DNA of 64,000 nucleotides. Source: PALSA-612 sp964595575 (lineage in GTDB: Bacteria > Actinomycetota > Thermoleophilia > Gaiellales > Gaiellaceae). Shown one piece after another: positions 43,378 to 53,338 of the stretch. The notes below the pieces were generated by a model, which was not told where the DNA came from, ran no database searches, and was given only the letters and a program-made list of their open reading frames with translations. Numbering within the stretch: position 1 is the stretch's first letter; each line of letters opens with the position of its first letter. The position numbers and the translations under genes are program-made. The stretch covers positions 14,093 through 78,092 of the forward strand of contig CAZQRA010000008.1 in NCBI GenBank assembly GCA_964595575.1. Direction: 5' to 3'.

Positions 43378-43890
43378 CTACGGCTTGTACTGCTGGTCGA
43401 GCGAGCGCACCGTGTCGCCGCGGACGCGGATCCAGACGCCGGAGTCGAGCGCCTCGAAGAGAGCCCGATGCTTGGGGTTGCGGCCGCGGACGATCTGCGC
43501 CAGCTCGGCCACCGAGACCCGGGTGCTCGTGATGCCGGCGGTACCTCTGCTGGTGAGCACGGTGGCCCGGGCAGTGGAGGGAACCTTGAAGAGGAGCAGG
43601 CGGTGGCCTTCCTCGATCGCGTAGTTGTCGTTGGGCACGGGTTGGCCACGAGGGACGACGCCGTCCTCCCAGGCGGCGACGTTGGCGGTGAGGCCGCTCG
43701 TGAACCAGGCGGGGTCGAAGCGAAGGAGGAAGCCCCGACGGGTCGGGGTCAGGGTCTTGATGTGCCCGAACAGGGTGGTCTCGCCGGCGGAGGCGGCGGG
43801 GGGAAGGGGCAGGAAGCCCGCCTCGAGGGCGGCGCCGGCCCCGGCCACGAGGACGGCAGCAGAGATGAGAGCTGCGAGAGCCGGTCTCAG
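43378..43890 (-). CDS. exported or membrane-anchored protein of unknown function, last gene of the methyltransfer operon
   Basis: 170 residues. A hydrophobic N-terminus (A-L-A-A-L-I-S-A-A-V-L-V-A-G-A-G-A-A-L) is a signal peptide or anchor. The rest is a mixed domain with F-L-L-R-F-D-P-A-W-F-T-S-G and N-D-N-Y-A-I-E-E. I choose a CTG start at 43890 because AAGGAGA is correctly spaced and no ATG/GTG fits before the hydrophobic part. It sits 28 bases after the GMC gene stop. Not recognised. Confidence 0.6.
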   Translation of the reverse strand: MRPALAALISAAVLVAGAGAALEAGFLPLPPAASAGETTLFGHIKTLTPTRRGFLLRFDPAWFTSGLTANVAAWEDGVVPRGQPVPNDNYAIEEGHRLLLFKVPSTARATVLTSRGTAGITSTRVSVAELAQIVRGRNPKHRALFEALDSGVWIRVRGDTVRSLDQQYKP

Positions 43891-43918
43891 GGTCTCTCCT
43901 TGGCTCGTAGTGTAGGGG

Positions 43919-45616
43919 TCAGCCCGAGGAGGCGGATCTCTCCGTCTGGGCGAGATCGGCGTCGCGGCGGTGGCGGTAGAAGTCGACCCGCTCGGGGGGA
44001 AGCGGCGTCGCACCCAGGATGAGGTCGGCCGCCTTCTCCGCCACCATCATCACCGGCGCGTAGATGTTGGCGTTGGTGATGGTGGGAAACACGGACGCGT
44101 CCACCACGCGCAGCCCCTCCACCCCGTGCACGCGCAGCGAGCTCGGGTCGACCACGGCCAGCTCGTCCACCCCCATGCGGCAGGTGCAGGAGGGATGCAG
44201 AGCCGTCTCGCCGTCGCGGGCCACCCAGTCGAGGATCTCCTCGTCGGTCTGCACCGTCGGGCCGGGGGAGACCTCGCCGCCGTTGTAGGCGTCGAAGGCC
44301 GGCTGGTTGAGGATGTGGCGGGCGCAGCGGATCGCCTCCGGCCATTCGCGCCGGTCCTTCTCGGTCGAGAGGTAGTTGAAGCGGAGCGCCGGCTTCACCC
44401 GGGGGTCGGCGGAGCGGATCTTCACCGAGCCGCGGGCGTCGGAGTACATGGGACCCACGTGCACCTGGTAGCCGTGCCCGGAGGCGGGAAGCGAGCCGTC
44501 GTAGCGGATGGCGATGGGCAGGAAGTGGAACATGAGGTTGGGGTAGTCGACCTCGTCGTTCGAGCGCACGAACCCTCCCGCCTCGAAGTGGTTGGTCGCG
44601 CCCGGCCCCGAGCGGAAGAGGAGCCAGCGCAGGCCGACGAGCGGTCGCGCCCGGCGCCGGTAGGCGGGGGCGACGGAGACGGGCTTCCTGCAGGCGTACT
44701 GGACGTAGACCTCGAGGTGGTCCTGGAGGTTCTCGCCCACGCCGGGAAGGTGGCACACGACCTCGATGCCGAGCGCCCTGAGCTCGTCCGCGTTGCCCAC
44801 CCCGGAGAGCTGCAGGAGCTGGGGGGAGTTGATGGCGCCGCCGCAGAGGATGACCTCTCCGGCCCGCACCCGCTCGGTCCCTCCCCGCCGCGCCACCTCC
44901 ACCCCCACCGCCCTCCGTCCCTGGAAGAGGACGCGGGTCACGAAGGCCCGGCAGCGAAGCTCGAGGTTAGGCCGAGACAGCACCGGGTGCAGGTAGGCGC
45001 GGGCGGCGCTCAGCCGGCGGCCCCGGTGGATGGTGCGGTCGAAGGGGGCAAAGCCCTCCTGGCGGTAGCCGTTCACGTCCTCGGTGAGGGAGTAGCCCGC
45101 CTGCTGCACCGCCTGGAAGAAGGCTTGGAAGAGCGGGCTTGCCGCCGGGCCCCGCTCCAGGACGAGAGGCCCCTCGTGGCCGCGGAAAGGATCGTCGGGG
45201 CGGGCGGCCAGGCACGTCTCCATGCGCTTGAAGTAGGGGAGGCAGTGGGCGTAGTCCCACGTCTCCATCCCCGGCGCCGAGGCCCACTTCTCGTAGTCCA
45301 GGGGATTTCCCCGCTGGAAGATCATGCCGTTGATGCTGGAGGAGCCGCCGAGTACCTTGCCCCGGGCGTGGTAGATACGACGCCCGTGCATGTGGGGCTC
45401 CGGCTCCGACTCGTACTGCCAGTCGTAGAGGCGGTTGCCGATGGGGAAGGAGAGCGCCGCCGGCATGTGGATGTAGAGGTCGAAGAGGTAGTCGGGGCGA
45501 CCTGCCTCCAGCACGAGGACGCGCGTCCTCCCATCGGCGCTCAGGCGGTTGGCCAGCACCGATCCTGCCGAGCCGCCTCCCACGATGACGAAGTCGTAGG
45601 TCTTGTCCCTGGCCAT
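43919..45616 (-). CDS. GMC-family FAD oxidoreductase, choline-dehydrogenase-like
   Basis: 565-residue flavoprotein. FAD motif F-V-I-V-G-G-G-S-A-G-S-V-L-A-N-R-L, the GMC signature G-K-V-L-G-G-S-S-S-I-N-G-M-I, D-V-N-G-Y-R-Q-E-G-F-A-P-F-D-R-T-I and the catalytic pair in A-L-H-P-S-C-T-C-R-M-G (His) and I-T-N-A-N (Asn) all fit BetA-type choline dehydrogenases. Choline to betaine aldehyde is the natural guess given the downstream betaine-type methyltransferase genes; other alcohols are possible. No betaine-aldehyde dehydrogenase is in the window. ATG at 45616, five bases after the MttB-family stop. Confidence 0.87.
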   Translation of the reverse strand: MARDKTYDFVIVGGGSAGSVLANRLSADGRTRVLVLEAGRPDYLFDLYIHMPAALSFPIGNRLYDWQYESEPEPHMHGRRIYHARGKVLGGSSSINGMIFQRGNPLDYEKWASAPGMETWDYAHCLPYFKRMETCLAARPDDPFRGHEGPLVLERGPAASPLFQAFFQAVQQAGYSLTEDVNGYRQEGFAPFDRTIHRGRRLSAARAYLHPVLSRPNLELRCRAFVTRVLFQGRRAVGVEVARRGGTERVRAGEVILCGGAINSPQLLQLSGVGNADELRALGIEVVCHLPGVGENLQDHLEVYVQYACRKPVSVAPAYRRRARPLVGLRWLLFRSGPGATNHFEAGGFVRSNDEVDYPNLMFHFLPIAIRYDGSLPASGHGYQVHVGPMYSDARGSVKIRSADPRVKPALRFNYLSTEKDRREWPEAIRCARHILNQPAFDAYNGGEVSPGPTVQTDEEILDWVARDGETALHPSCTCRMGVDELAVVDPSSLRVHGVEGLRVVDASVFPTITNANIYAPVMMVAEKAADLILGATPLPPERVDFYRHRRDADLAQTERSASSG

Positions 45617-45621
45617 GACCC

Positions 45622-47060
45622 TCAGTCTCCCAGCTCGGCGCGGCGGCGAGCGACGTACTCTGCCAGCTCCTCCCGGATCGCCTCGTCCATGGGCGGCGGC
45701 TCGTACTCGGCCAAGACGCGGCGCCAGATCTCTCCTGCCCGCTCGGCCGCGTCCTTGCCCCCGTTCCGCTGCCAGCGCTCGAAGTTCTCGGTGGAGGAGA
45801 GGAGAGGCCGGTAGAAGCAGTCCCGGAACCGCTCCAGGGTGTGGGCGGCTCCCAGGAAGTGGCCGCCGTGCCCGACCTCGAGGTGGGCGTCGAAGGCGAG
45901 GGTCTCCTCGCTCACCTCGAGCGGGGCGAACTCGGCCTGGAGCATGCGCAGGATCTCGATGTCAACGATGAACTTCTCGTAGCAGGAGACGAGGCCCGAC
46001 TCCAGCCATCCGGCGGCGTGCATGACGAAGTTGGCGCCCGCCAGGAAGGCAGGGAGCATGGTCATCACCGTCTCGTAGGCAGCCTGGGCGTCCACCGTTT
46101 GGCTGGAGGTCAAGCCGCCGCCGCCCGCTCGCCAGGGAAGCCCGAACCGACGGGCGAGCTGGCCGGTGCAGAGGAGGCCGATGCCCGACTCGGGGGTGCC
46201 GAAGCTGGGGGACCCCGACTGCATATCGGTGTTGGAGAGGAAAGAGCCGAGGATGACCGGCGTCCCCGGCCGCACCAGCTGGGCCAGGGTTATCCCGGCC
46301 AGGGCCTCGGCCGTCTGCTGGGCGAGGGTGGCGGGGATGGACACGGGCGACATGGCGCCCATGAGGAGGAAGGGGGTGACGATCACCGGCTGGCCTGCCC
46401 GCACGTACTCGAGCATGGCCGCCAGCATGCGGGTGTCGTAGCGCAGGGGCGAGTTGACGTTGATCAGGGCGATGACGGCCGGCGTCCGCTCGATGGCCTC
46501 CCTCCCCCCGAACAGGATCTCGGTCATGCGGATGGTGTCGGCCGCGTTCGGCCCCGAGGTGACCGAGCCCATGTAGGGCTTGTCGGACAGGGTCTGCAGG
46601 GCGAGCACCATGTCCAGGTGGCGCGAGTCGAGGGGGCGGTCGCTGGGCTCGCAGATGGTGCCGCCTGGGGAGTCGAGCTCGGGGAAGGCCTGGCTCAGGC
46701 GGACGAGGTTCTCGAAGTCGGCCATGGTGGCGTCGCGGCGCTCCTTCCCCACCCGCACGAAGGGCGAGCCGTACACCGCCGTGAACACCATGTGGTCGCC
46801 CCCGATGTGGATGGAGCGGGCCGGGTTTCGGGCCTGCACGTCGAACTCGCGGGGGGCCTTGGCCACCTGCTCGAGCACGAGCTCGGGGTCGAGCTTCACC
46901 ACCGAGCCCTCCACCTTCTGGCCGGCCCCGCGGAAGGCCTCGACTGCCTCCGGGTGGAGGAACTCGATGCCGAGCTCGCTGACGATCCGCCGCCAGCCGC
47001 GCTCGAGGGTAGCCATCGCCTCTTCGGACAGGATCTCGTAGCGGGGAAGCTGGTTGACGA

Positions 47061-47064
<4 letters not shown>
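45622..47064 (-). CDS. MttB-family corrinoid methyltransferase without pyrrolysine (glycine-betaine-type candidate)
   Basis: 480 residues, full length for trimethylamine/glycine betaine methyltransferases. It begins N-Q-L-P-R-Y-E-I-L-S and has T-S-G-P-N-A-A-D-T, a TIM-barrel body and G-G-G-G-L-T-S-S-Q-T-V-D-A-Q-A-A-Y-E at about 314-331, where pyrrolysine enzymes carry their amber-coded residue nearby. The frame has no internal stop, so this is the non-pyrrolysine branch (MtgB-like), known to demethylate glycine betaine and other quaternary amines. GTG at 47064 overlaps the DUF1638 stop and follows AAGGAAGGA. Confidence 0.9.
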
Positions 47065-47725
<661 letters not shown>

Positions 47726-47729
<4 letters not shown>

Positions 47730-49630
47730 GCCGGGAAGGTCAGCTCCTCCAGGAAGATCTCGTTGTAGGCGGCGTTCCCGGATGCCTCCACGTACTCCAC
47801 CTCCTCGAGCAGGGCCAAGGCGGCGTGGCGCTCGGGCAAGGAGAGGGCGGCGATCTTGGCCCCCTCCCCGGCCACGTTGCCGGCGGCCACGATGCGGGTG
47901 ACCGGGAGCGGCGGCACGAGGCCGATGCGCACCGCGCTGGCCGGGGTCAGGTAGGCCCCGAAGGAGCCGCCCAGGAGCACCTGTTGGACGTCCGTCTGCT
48001 CGAGGCCCAGGCGCTGGAGGAGCATCTTCCAGCCGGTGGCGACGGCGGCCTTGGCCTCCTGCAGTCGGCGCACGTCCACCTGGGAGAGGTAGACGGAGCG
48101 GGCAGGATCGCTCCCCTTCCAGGCCAGCACGAACACGCGCTCCTCGCCTCCGGCTCCGTTTGCCACCCGCGCCAGCCGCGAGGCCAAGGCGGGCGCCCGC
48201 TCCCGCGCCTCCTCCTGGGAGAGGAGCCTCCCCGAGGGCTCGATCAGGCCCACGCGCAGAAGCTCGGCCACGGCGTCCACCAGGCCCGAGCCGCAGATCC
48301 CGACGGGCTCGGCGTCACCGATCACCTGGATCTCCACCCGACCGTCCTCGATGCGCACGCCCTCGATTGCCCCCTCGGCGGCGCGCATGCCGCAGCGGAT
48401 GGTGGCCCCCTCGAAGGCAGGCCCGGCGGGAGCGGCGGTGGCCACCGCTCCGGCGGAGGAGCCGAGCACGATCTCGCAGTTCGTGCCCACGTCGATGAAC
48501 AGCCGGAGGCGGCGATCCAGGGTGAGGCCGGTGGCGACGAGCCCGGCCAGGATGTCGGGCCCCACGTAGGCCCCGAGGGCAGGGAAGGTCACCGCCGGGG
48601 CCAGCGGGTGGGCGGGGATGCCGAAGTCCGAGGCCCGGGCAGGGATGGGGGCGCGGGAGCAGACGGCGAAGGGAGCCTGGCCTAGGGGCTCGGGGTCGAT
48701 GCCCAGGGCAAGCTCGATCATGGTCACGTTGCCCACTACCACCACCTCGTACACGTCCTCCGGGCGCGCTCCCGCCTGGGCGTAGGTCTCCCAGGCAAGC
48801 TGGGACAGGGTCTCGTGGGCAAGGCGGCGGAGCTCGCCCAGGGCCTCGGGGTCGACCATGGTGGCGGAGATGCGGGAGATGACGTCGGCTCCGAAGCGCT
48901 GCTGGGCGTTGAGCCGGGAGCAGACGGCGAGGGGCTGGCCGGTAGTGAGGTCGAGGAGGGTGGCTACCACCGTGGTCGTGCCCAGGTCCACGGCCAGGGC
49001 GTAGCTGCGCTCGCTGGTGTCGCCGGGCTCGACCGCGACCAGCTCCTCGTCCACGACGACGGCGGTGACGTCGAAGGAGGCCTGCCGCAGGGCGCGAGGA
49101 AGGGTCTGCAGTACCTCCAGGGGTACCCGCGGCTCCAGGTCGTCCATGGCCTCGAGCAGCCGCTCGAGGTCGGAGCGCTGGTCGTCCAGGGAGGGCGGGG
49201 GAAGCTGGAGGTGGCGCTTCTGCACCGCCGGCCGGAGGATGACGTGGCGACCGACCCCGACGAGGGCGGCCTTGGGCCGGGTGGCGAGCGGCGGCACCTC
49301 CACCAGGAGATCGGTCGTGGCCTGGGCCCGGCAGGCAAGCCGCCAGCCGTCGGCGATCTCCTGAGGGGTGAGCGCCCGCGGGTCGAGCCCGGAGGCGTCC
49401 ACGTGGCCCTCGAGGATCCTCACCTTGCACTTCTTGCAGGTGCCGTGGCCGCCGCAGGTGGAGTCGATGGCGATGCCGTTCCAGCTGGCGGCGTCGAAGA
49501 TGGTGGTGCCCGCGGGGACACGGCTCTCGCCCAGGGACTTACCCCCTTGCTCCCCGCCCACGAAGCGGAGGAGGACGCGGCCGAGGCCTGCCTCGGTCGC
49601 CGTCTGGTTCTCTTTCCTCTCGACCAGCAT
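47726..49630 (-). CDS. corrinoid-protein reductive activator (RACo/RamA-like, ferredoxin plus ASKHA domain)
   Basis: ATP-dependent reactivase that reduces inactive Co(II) corrinoid to Co(I). 634 residues from ATG 49630. The N-terminal [2Fe-2S] ferredoxin domain has Cys59, Cys65, Cys68 and Cys100 (C-G-G-H-G-T-C-K-K-C, R-L-A-C). The middle linker is followed by the ASKHA ATPase body with A-V-D-L-G-T-T-T-V-V-A and I-D-V-G-T-N-C-E-I-V-L. The C-terminus lacks the extra [4Fe-4S] Cys cluster of RamA, so it is the RACo type. Overlaps DUF1638. Confidence 0.9.
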
Positions 49631-49638
49631 GCCGGGGC

Positions 49639-50496
49639 TCAGGAGGCCGCCGCCTGGGACCTGGCGCGATGGGCGGCGATCCAGCGGGCCCCCCACTCGT
49701 CCTTCCCCAGGAGAAGATCCCCGGCCCGTACCGCCTCCACGCACTGGGGGGATCGCGCGTCCATGATGGCGCTCGTCAGGCCGTGGCTCTGGGCGATGGC
49801 CAGGAAGCAGGCGTTCAAGGCCTGCCGTCCCGGGAGGCCGAAGGAGGTGTTGGACGCCCCGCAGGTGGTGTTCACGCCCAGCTCTTCCCTGATCAGCCGG
49901 GTGGTCTCGATGAAGGCGGTCACGGCCCGCGGCTCGGCTCCCACCGGCATGGCCAGGGGATCGATGACCACGTCCTGGGGGGGGATGCCGAAGTCGCCGG
50001 CGGCGGACACGATCTTGCGGGCGATGGCCAGCCGCTCCTCCGGCTCGATGCGGATGGCGTCGTCGTTGGCGAGGCCGATCACGGCCGCCCCGTGGCGGGC
50101 GACCAGGGGCAGGATCGCCTCCAGGCGCTCGTCCTCGCCGGTCACCGAGTTGACGAGGGCCTTCCCCTCGTAGACGCGCAAGCCCGCCTCCAGGGCCTCC
50201 ACCACCGAGGAGTCGATGCAGAGGGGAAGGTCGGTCAGCTCCTGCACGAGGGCCACCGCCCGCGCCATCAGCCCCACCTCGTCGGCCAAGGGGTCGCCCA
50301 CGTTCACGTCCAGCATGTCGGCCCCCCCTGCCACCTGCTCGGCTACGTCCACCTCGACCTGGGAGAGGTCGCCGGCTTGGAGCTGGGCTTGGAAGGTCTT
50401 GCGGCCAGTGGGGTTGATCCGCTCGCCGATGATGGTGAACGGCCGGTCGGGGCCGATCACGACCCGTCTAGACCGCGACTCGAGAACTGTCTCCAC
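49639..50496 (-). CDS. methyltetrahydrofolate:corrinoid methyltransferase (pterin-binding, MtgA/AcsE-like)
   Basis: Transfers the methyl group between corrinoid protein and tetrahydrofolate. DHPS-fold TIM barrel, 285 residues: F-T-I-I-G-E-R-I-N-P-T-G-R-K, D-M-L-D-V-N-V-G-D-P, P-L-C-I-D-S-S, N-S-V-T-G-E-D-E-R and late C-G-A-S-N-T-S-F-G-L-P. These are the pterin-contact segments shared with MtgA, AcsE and the MetH pterin domain. GTG at 50496 lies 29 bases inside the end of the MetF-like gene, with AAGGAAGGAG upstream. Confidence 0.9.
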   Translation of the reverse strand: METVLESRSRRVVIGPDRPFTIIGERINPTGRKTFQAQLQAGDLSQVEVDVAEQVAGGADMLDVNVGDPLADEVGLMARAVALVQELTDLPLCIDSSVVEALEAGLRVYEGKALVNSVTGEDERLEAILPLVARHGAAVIGLANDDAIRIEPEERLAIARKIVSAAGDFGIPPQDVVIDPLAMPVGAEPRAVTAFIETTRLIREELGVNTTCGASNTSFGLPGRQALNACFLAIAQSHGLTSAIMDARSPQCVEAVRAGDLLLGKDEWGARWIAAHRARSQAAAS

Positions 50497-51406
50497 GCTC
50501 GATCCTCTCCTTCCTTGGCGGGATACCGAGACGCCGGCACAGGCGCTCCACGGCGCCGTCGCGGCGGAAGCTGATCAGGTGCAGGCCGGCCACGCCGGGG
50601 AGCGAGCGGGCGTGGTCGGCAAGCTCGCAGGCGAGCTGGAAGCAGGCCTCCTCGGGATCGTGGGCCCGCTCGCAGCGCTCGATCAGGCTGGCCGGCACCT
50701 CGATCCCAGGCACCTTCTCGTCCATGTAGCGAAGCCCCGCCGGCCAGCGGACGAGGCAGATGGAGGGAAAGAGGGCTGCCTTGGCGGCGAGCCCCTGGGC
50801 CTGCGCCTCGACCAGGAAGGCCTCCAGGAGCTCCCTGCGGAAGCAGACCTGGAGCTGGAGGAAGCGGGCCCCCGCCTCCACCTTCTTGAGCGCCCGCTCC
50901 ACCCGGTAGGCGTGGGGGGGTGCCCCCGGGTTCTCCACCGCGCCCAGGAACAGCCGCGGCGGGGGCTCGATCGGTCGGCCCGACAGGTAGCGGCCGGAGG
51001 CGATGGAGCGGGCCGCGAGGAGGAGCTGGGGCGAGTCGAGGTCGAACACGCGGCGGGCCTCGGGCTCGTCGCCGGCGGTAACGTCGTCGCCGGTCATGAG
51101 GCACAGGTTCTCCACCCCGTGGAGGGCGGCGCCCACGATGTCGGCCTGGAGGGCGAGCCGATTGCGGTCGCGGCAGGCGAGCTGCATGATCGGCTCCGCG
51201 CCGAGCTGCTTGAGGGCGATGGCCACGGCCAGGCTAGACGCGTGGGCGTGAGCGGCGGCGTTGTCGGTGGCGTTGACGGCGTCGACCCACTCGGCGAGGG
51301 GAGCAAGGCGCTCCCGCACCGCCTGGATCCCGCCTCCGTCGACGGCGGGAAGCTCGGCGGTCACCACCGGCCGCCCGGCCGCGATCGCTTGCTCGAGGAG
51401 GGACAT
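50468..51406 (-). CDS. methylenetetrahydrofolate reductase (MetF-like)
   Basis: FAD TIM-barrel enzyme interconverting methyl- and methylene-tetrahydrofolate; in a demethylation pathway it runs in the oxidative direction. 312 residues: V-V-T-A-E-L-P-A-V-D near the start, W-V-D-A-V-N-A-T-D-N, M-Q-L-A-C-R-D-R-N, L-C-L-M-T-G-D-D, G-A-R-F-L-Q-L-Q and G-L-H-L-I-S-F late. The ATG at 51406 overlaps the stop of the Cys-rich MetV-like gene by one base (TGATG), matching the MetV-MetF pairs of anaerobic C1 pathways. Confidence 0.88.
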   Translation of the reverse strand: MSLLEQAIAAGRPVVTAELPAVDGGGIQAVRERLAPLAEWVDAVNATDNAAAHAHASSLAVAIALKQLGAEPIMQLACRDRNRLALQADIVGAALHGVENLCLMTGDDVTAGDEPEARRVFDLDSPQLLLAARSIASGRYLSGRPIEPPPRLFLGAVENPGAPPHAYRVERALKKVEAGARFLQLQVCFRRELLEAFLVEAQAQGLAAKAALFPSICLVRWPAGLRYMDEKVPGIEVPASLIERCERAHDPEEACFQLACELADHARSLPGVAGLHLISFRRDGAVERLCRRLGIPPRKERIERGDSSRVAV

Positions 51407-51768
51407 CAGCTCTCCGTGGCTGCCTGCCAGCCGGCGGGGACCAGCCGGTCGCGGCCGGTGAGGAAGTTGCGCCAGGAGGAGGTCCCGAGTAGCCGGTTGT
51501 CGACCGGGGGCCGCAGGTGGTTGAACTCGTCCTGCCAGAAGGGAAGCCGGCGCGAGCGCTCGTAGCCCTTGAGCCACACGCAGCGCATGTCCGGCTTCAC
51601 CTCGCAGGCCCCGTCGGGGCGCACGCCCCCGCAGGGGCCGTTGCGGAGGGTCTTGGGACAGGTCATGGGGCAGGTAAGGCCGGTCGAGTGGAGGACGCAC
51701 TGGCCGCACATGCGGCAGCCGAACAGGGGCCCCTTGACCGCGTGCTCGAGGGTGGCAAGGAGGCTCAT
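51406..51768 (-). CDS. MetV-like C-terminal methylenetetrahydrofolate reductase domain protein
   Basis: 120 residues, Cys-rich. The metal-cluster region is C-R-M-C-G-Q-C, then T-C-P-M-T-C-P-K, G-P-C-G-G-V and M-R-C-V-W at about 18-64. The P-M-T-C-P-K...R-N-G-P-C-G-G-V pattern is the hallmark of the small MetV subunit that partners MetF in acetogens and in methylotrophic demethylation operons. It lies ten bases after the corrinoid gene and is coupled to metF. Confidence 0.87.
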   Translation of the reverse strand: MSLLATLEHAVKGPLFGCRMCGQCVLHSTGLTCPMTCPKTLRNGPCGGVRPDGACEVKPDMRCVWLKGYERSRRLPFWQDEFNHLRPPVDNRLLGTSSWRNFLTGRDRLVPAGWQAATES

Positions 51769-51778
51769 GCCCGCTTCC

Positions 51779-52444
51779 TTAGGCGGGGAGGAGCGCCCGC
51801 CGCCGCTCGATCAAGTCCTTGGCCAGGCGAACGGCGGTGGAGGCATCCGCCGCGTACCCGTCGGCCCCCACCGCGTCGGCGTAGGCCTGGGTCACCGGCG
51901 CCCCTCCCACCATGACGATCACCTCGTCCCGCAGGCCGGCCTTCTCGAGCGCGTTGATGTTGGCCTTGAACATGGGCATGGTGGTGGTGAGGAAGGCGGA
52001 GAAGCCGACGATGTCGGGCCGGTGCTCCTCCACCTGCTCCACGAACGTCTCCGGGGCCACGTTGACGCCCAGGTCGATGACCGTGAAGCCGGCGCCCTCG
52101 AGCATGATGTTGACGAGGTTCTTGCCAATGTCGTGCACGTCGCCCTTGACCGTGCCCATGACGAAGGTGCCGATGGGCTTGGCCCCCGTCTCCGCCAGGA
52201 GCGGCCGCAGGATGTCGAGGGCGCCCTGCATGGCTCTGGCGGCGATGAGCATCTCGGGGACGAAGAAGTCGCCCCGCTCGAAGCGGGCGCCCACCTCCTC
52301 CAAGGAGGGGATGAGGGCCTCGTACAGCATCTTCTCGGGCTCGAGCCCCTCCGCCAGGCCCCTCTCGGTGAGGCTTCGCACCTCGGGCCCGTTGCCGACC
52401 AGGGTGGCCTGGTAGAGGCCTTGCAGGATCTCCTCGTGGGTCAT
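51779..52444 (-). CDS. corrinoid (cobalamin-binding) methyl-carrier protein (MtgC/MttC-like)
   Basis: 221 residues: an N-terminal helical cap domain at about 1-90 (Y-E-A-L-I-P-S-L-E-E-V-G-A-R-F, F-F-V-P-E-M-L) and a B12-binding Rossmann domain with the cobalt-ligand His104 in K-G-D-V-H-D-I-G-K-N, followed by G-F-S-A-F-L-T-T-T and G-G-A-P-V-T-Q. It carries the methyl group between the MttB-family and MtgA-like enzymes. The ATG overlaps the IclR stop (ATGA). Confidence 0.92.
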   Translation of the reverse strand: MTHEEILQGLYQATLVGNGPEVRSLTERGLAEGLEPEKMLYEALIPSLEEVGARFERGDFFVPEMLIAARAMQGALDILRPLLAETGAKPIGTFVMGTVKGDVHDIGKNLVNIMLEGAGFTVIDLGVNVAPETFVEQVEEHRPDIVGFSAFLTTTMPMFKANINALEKAGLRDEVIVMVGGAPVTQAYADAVGADGYAADASTAVRLAKDLIERRRALLPA

Positions 52445-53215
52445 GCCGCACCTTCCTTCGCGTCGTCGGTACCGAGTCGTCGGGAGAGCGCCGCCGCCTC
52501 TCGCACGAGGAGGCGGCCCAGCTCGTCGAGGAGGCCGTCGCGAAGCCGGGTGGTGGGCCCCGAGATGCTGAGGGCGGCGACGACGCCGCTTGCCCCGAAC
52601 ACGGGGGCCGCCACCGCCCACAGGCCCGGCTCCAGCTCGTCGACCGTGGTGGCGTAGCCTCGGGCGCGGACGCGGTCGAGCTCGCGGGCGAGCTCGCGCC
52701 GGTCGACGATGGTGCGCGGGGCGAGCTTGGGGAGCGGCCCGGCAGGCAGCCGAGCGGCCCCGAAGGCCAAGAACACCTTGCCCAGCGCCGTGCAGTGGTG
52801 GGGGACGCGCCGGCCTACCCAGTTGGTGGAGCCGATGAAGTGACGGCTGTCGCGCTGGTCGAGCTGGTCGACGCCCAAGGGCGTGGTCACGGCCAGGTTG
52901 ACCGTCTCGCCGCTGGCCTCGGCTAGCCGGTCGAGGGTCTCTGCGGCCAGCTCGACGAGGTCGGCGGGAGAGAGGCCCCGCTGGGCGTAGCGGAGGAGCN
53001 NNNNNNNNNACAGGACCCGGGCGCACCGCCGCTCCCCCGTCGCGCTGGACGAGGCCGTGCCGCTCGAGGGCGCTGACGAGACGGGAGGTGGTCGAGCGGG
53101 GGAGGGCTTCCGCCTGGGCCAAGTCAGACACGCTGAGCGGCCGCTCCCCCTCCACCACCCGCACCAGGAGCCGCGCCGCTCGGTCGATGGCCTGAGTGCC
53201 CGTCCGTGCCGTCAT
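52441..53215 (-). CDS. IclR-family transcriptional regulator (interrupted by assembly gap)
   Basis: Probable regulator of the methyltransfer operon it heads. The N-terminus (53215 down) carries the winged helix: A-I-D-R-A-A-R-L-L-V, L-S-V-S-D-L-A-Q-A-E-A-L-P-R-S-T-T-S-R-L. The C-terminal effector domain shows G-R-R-V-P-H-H-C-T-A-L-G-K-V and G-L-W-A-V-A-A-P-V-F. The two parts are in different frames because the 10-N run has no true length; this is not evidence of a frameshift. Ends in an ATGA overlap with the corrinoid gene. Confidence 0.85.
53000..53009. other. assembly gap (10 N) inside the IclR gene
   Basis: Ten undetermined bases between the DNA-binding and effector domains of the regulator. 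The flanking frames do not agree, so the real gap length differs from ten. Confidence 0.95.
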
Positions 53216-53338
53216 CGCTGGATGGAATCATATCGTGGAAGGACCCTCTCACATTATGAGCGACGCTCTCCGCGCCCGCCACCCCCGCGGCAGCCGTAAG
53301 ATGCGTGCGATGGGCGAGGCCAACCCCGCTCTGGGCGC
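53216..53338. promoter_or_regulatory. divergent promoter region of the IclR/C1 operon and the FAD oxidoreductase
   Basis: 123 bases with an unusually AT-rich core at about 53221-53260. Two direct TGGAA copies (53223-53227 and 53236-53240) flank ATCATATCG, a possible regulator site. On the minus strand, TATGAT in this core could be a -10 for the IclR operon. None of this is more than a candidate. Confidence 0.4.

Noticed and set aside
51779..53215. A single fused IclR-corrinoid protein
   Set aside because: The apparent fusion depends on the arbitrary length of the 10-N run. The C-terminal IclR domain is in another frame and ends in a clean ATGA overlap with the corrinoid gene.
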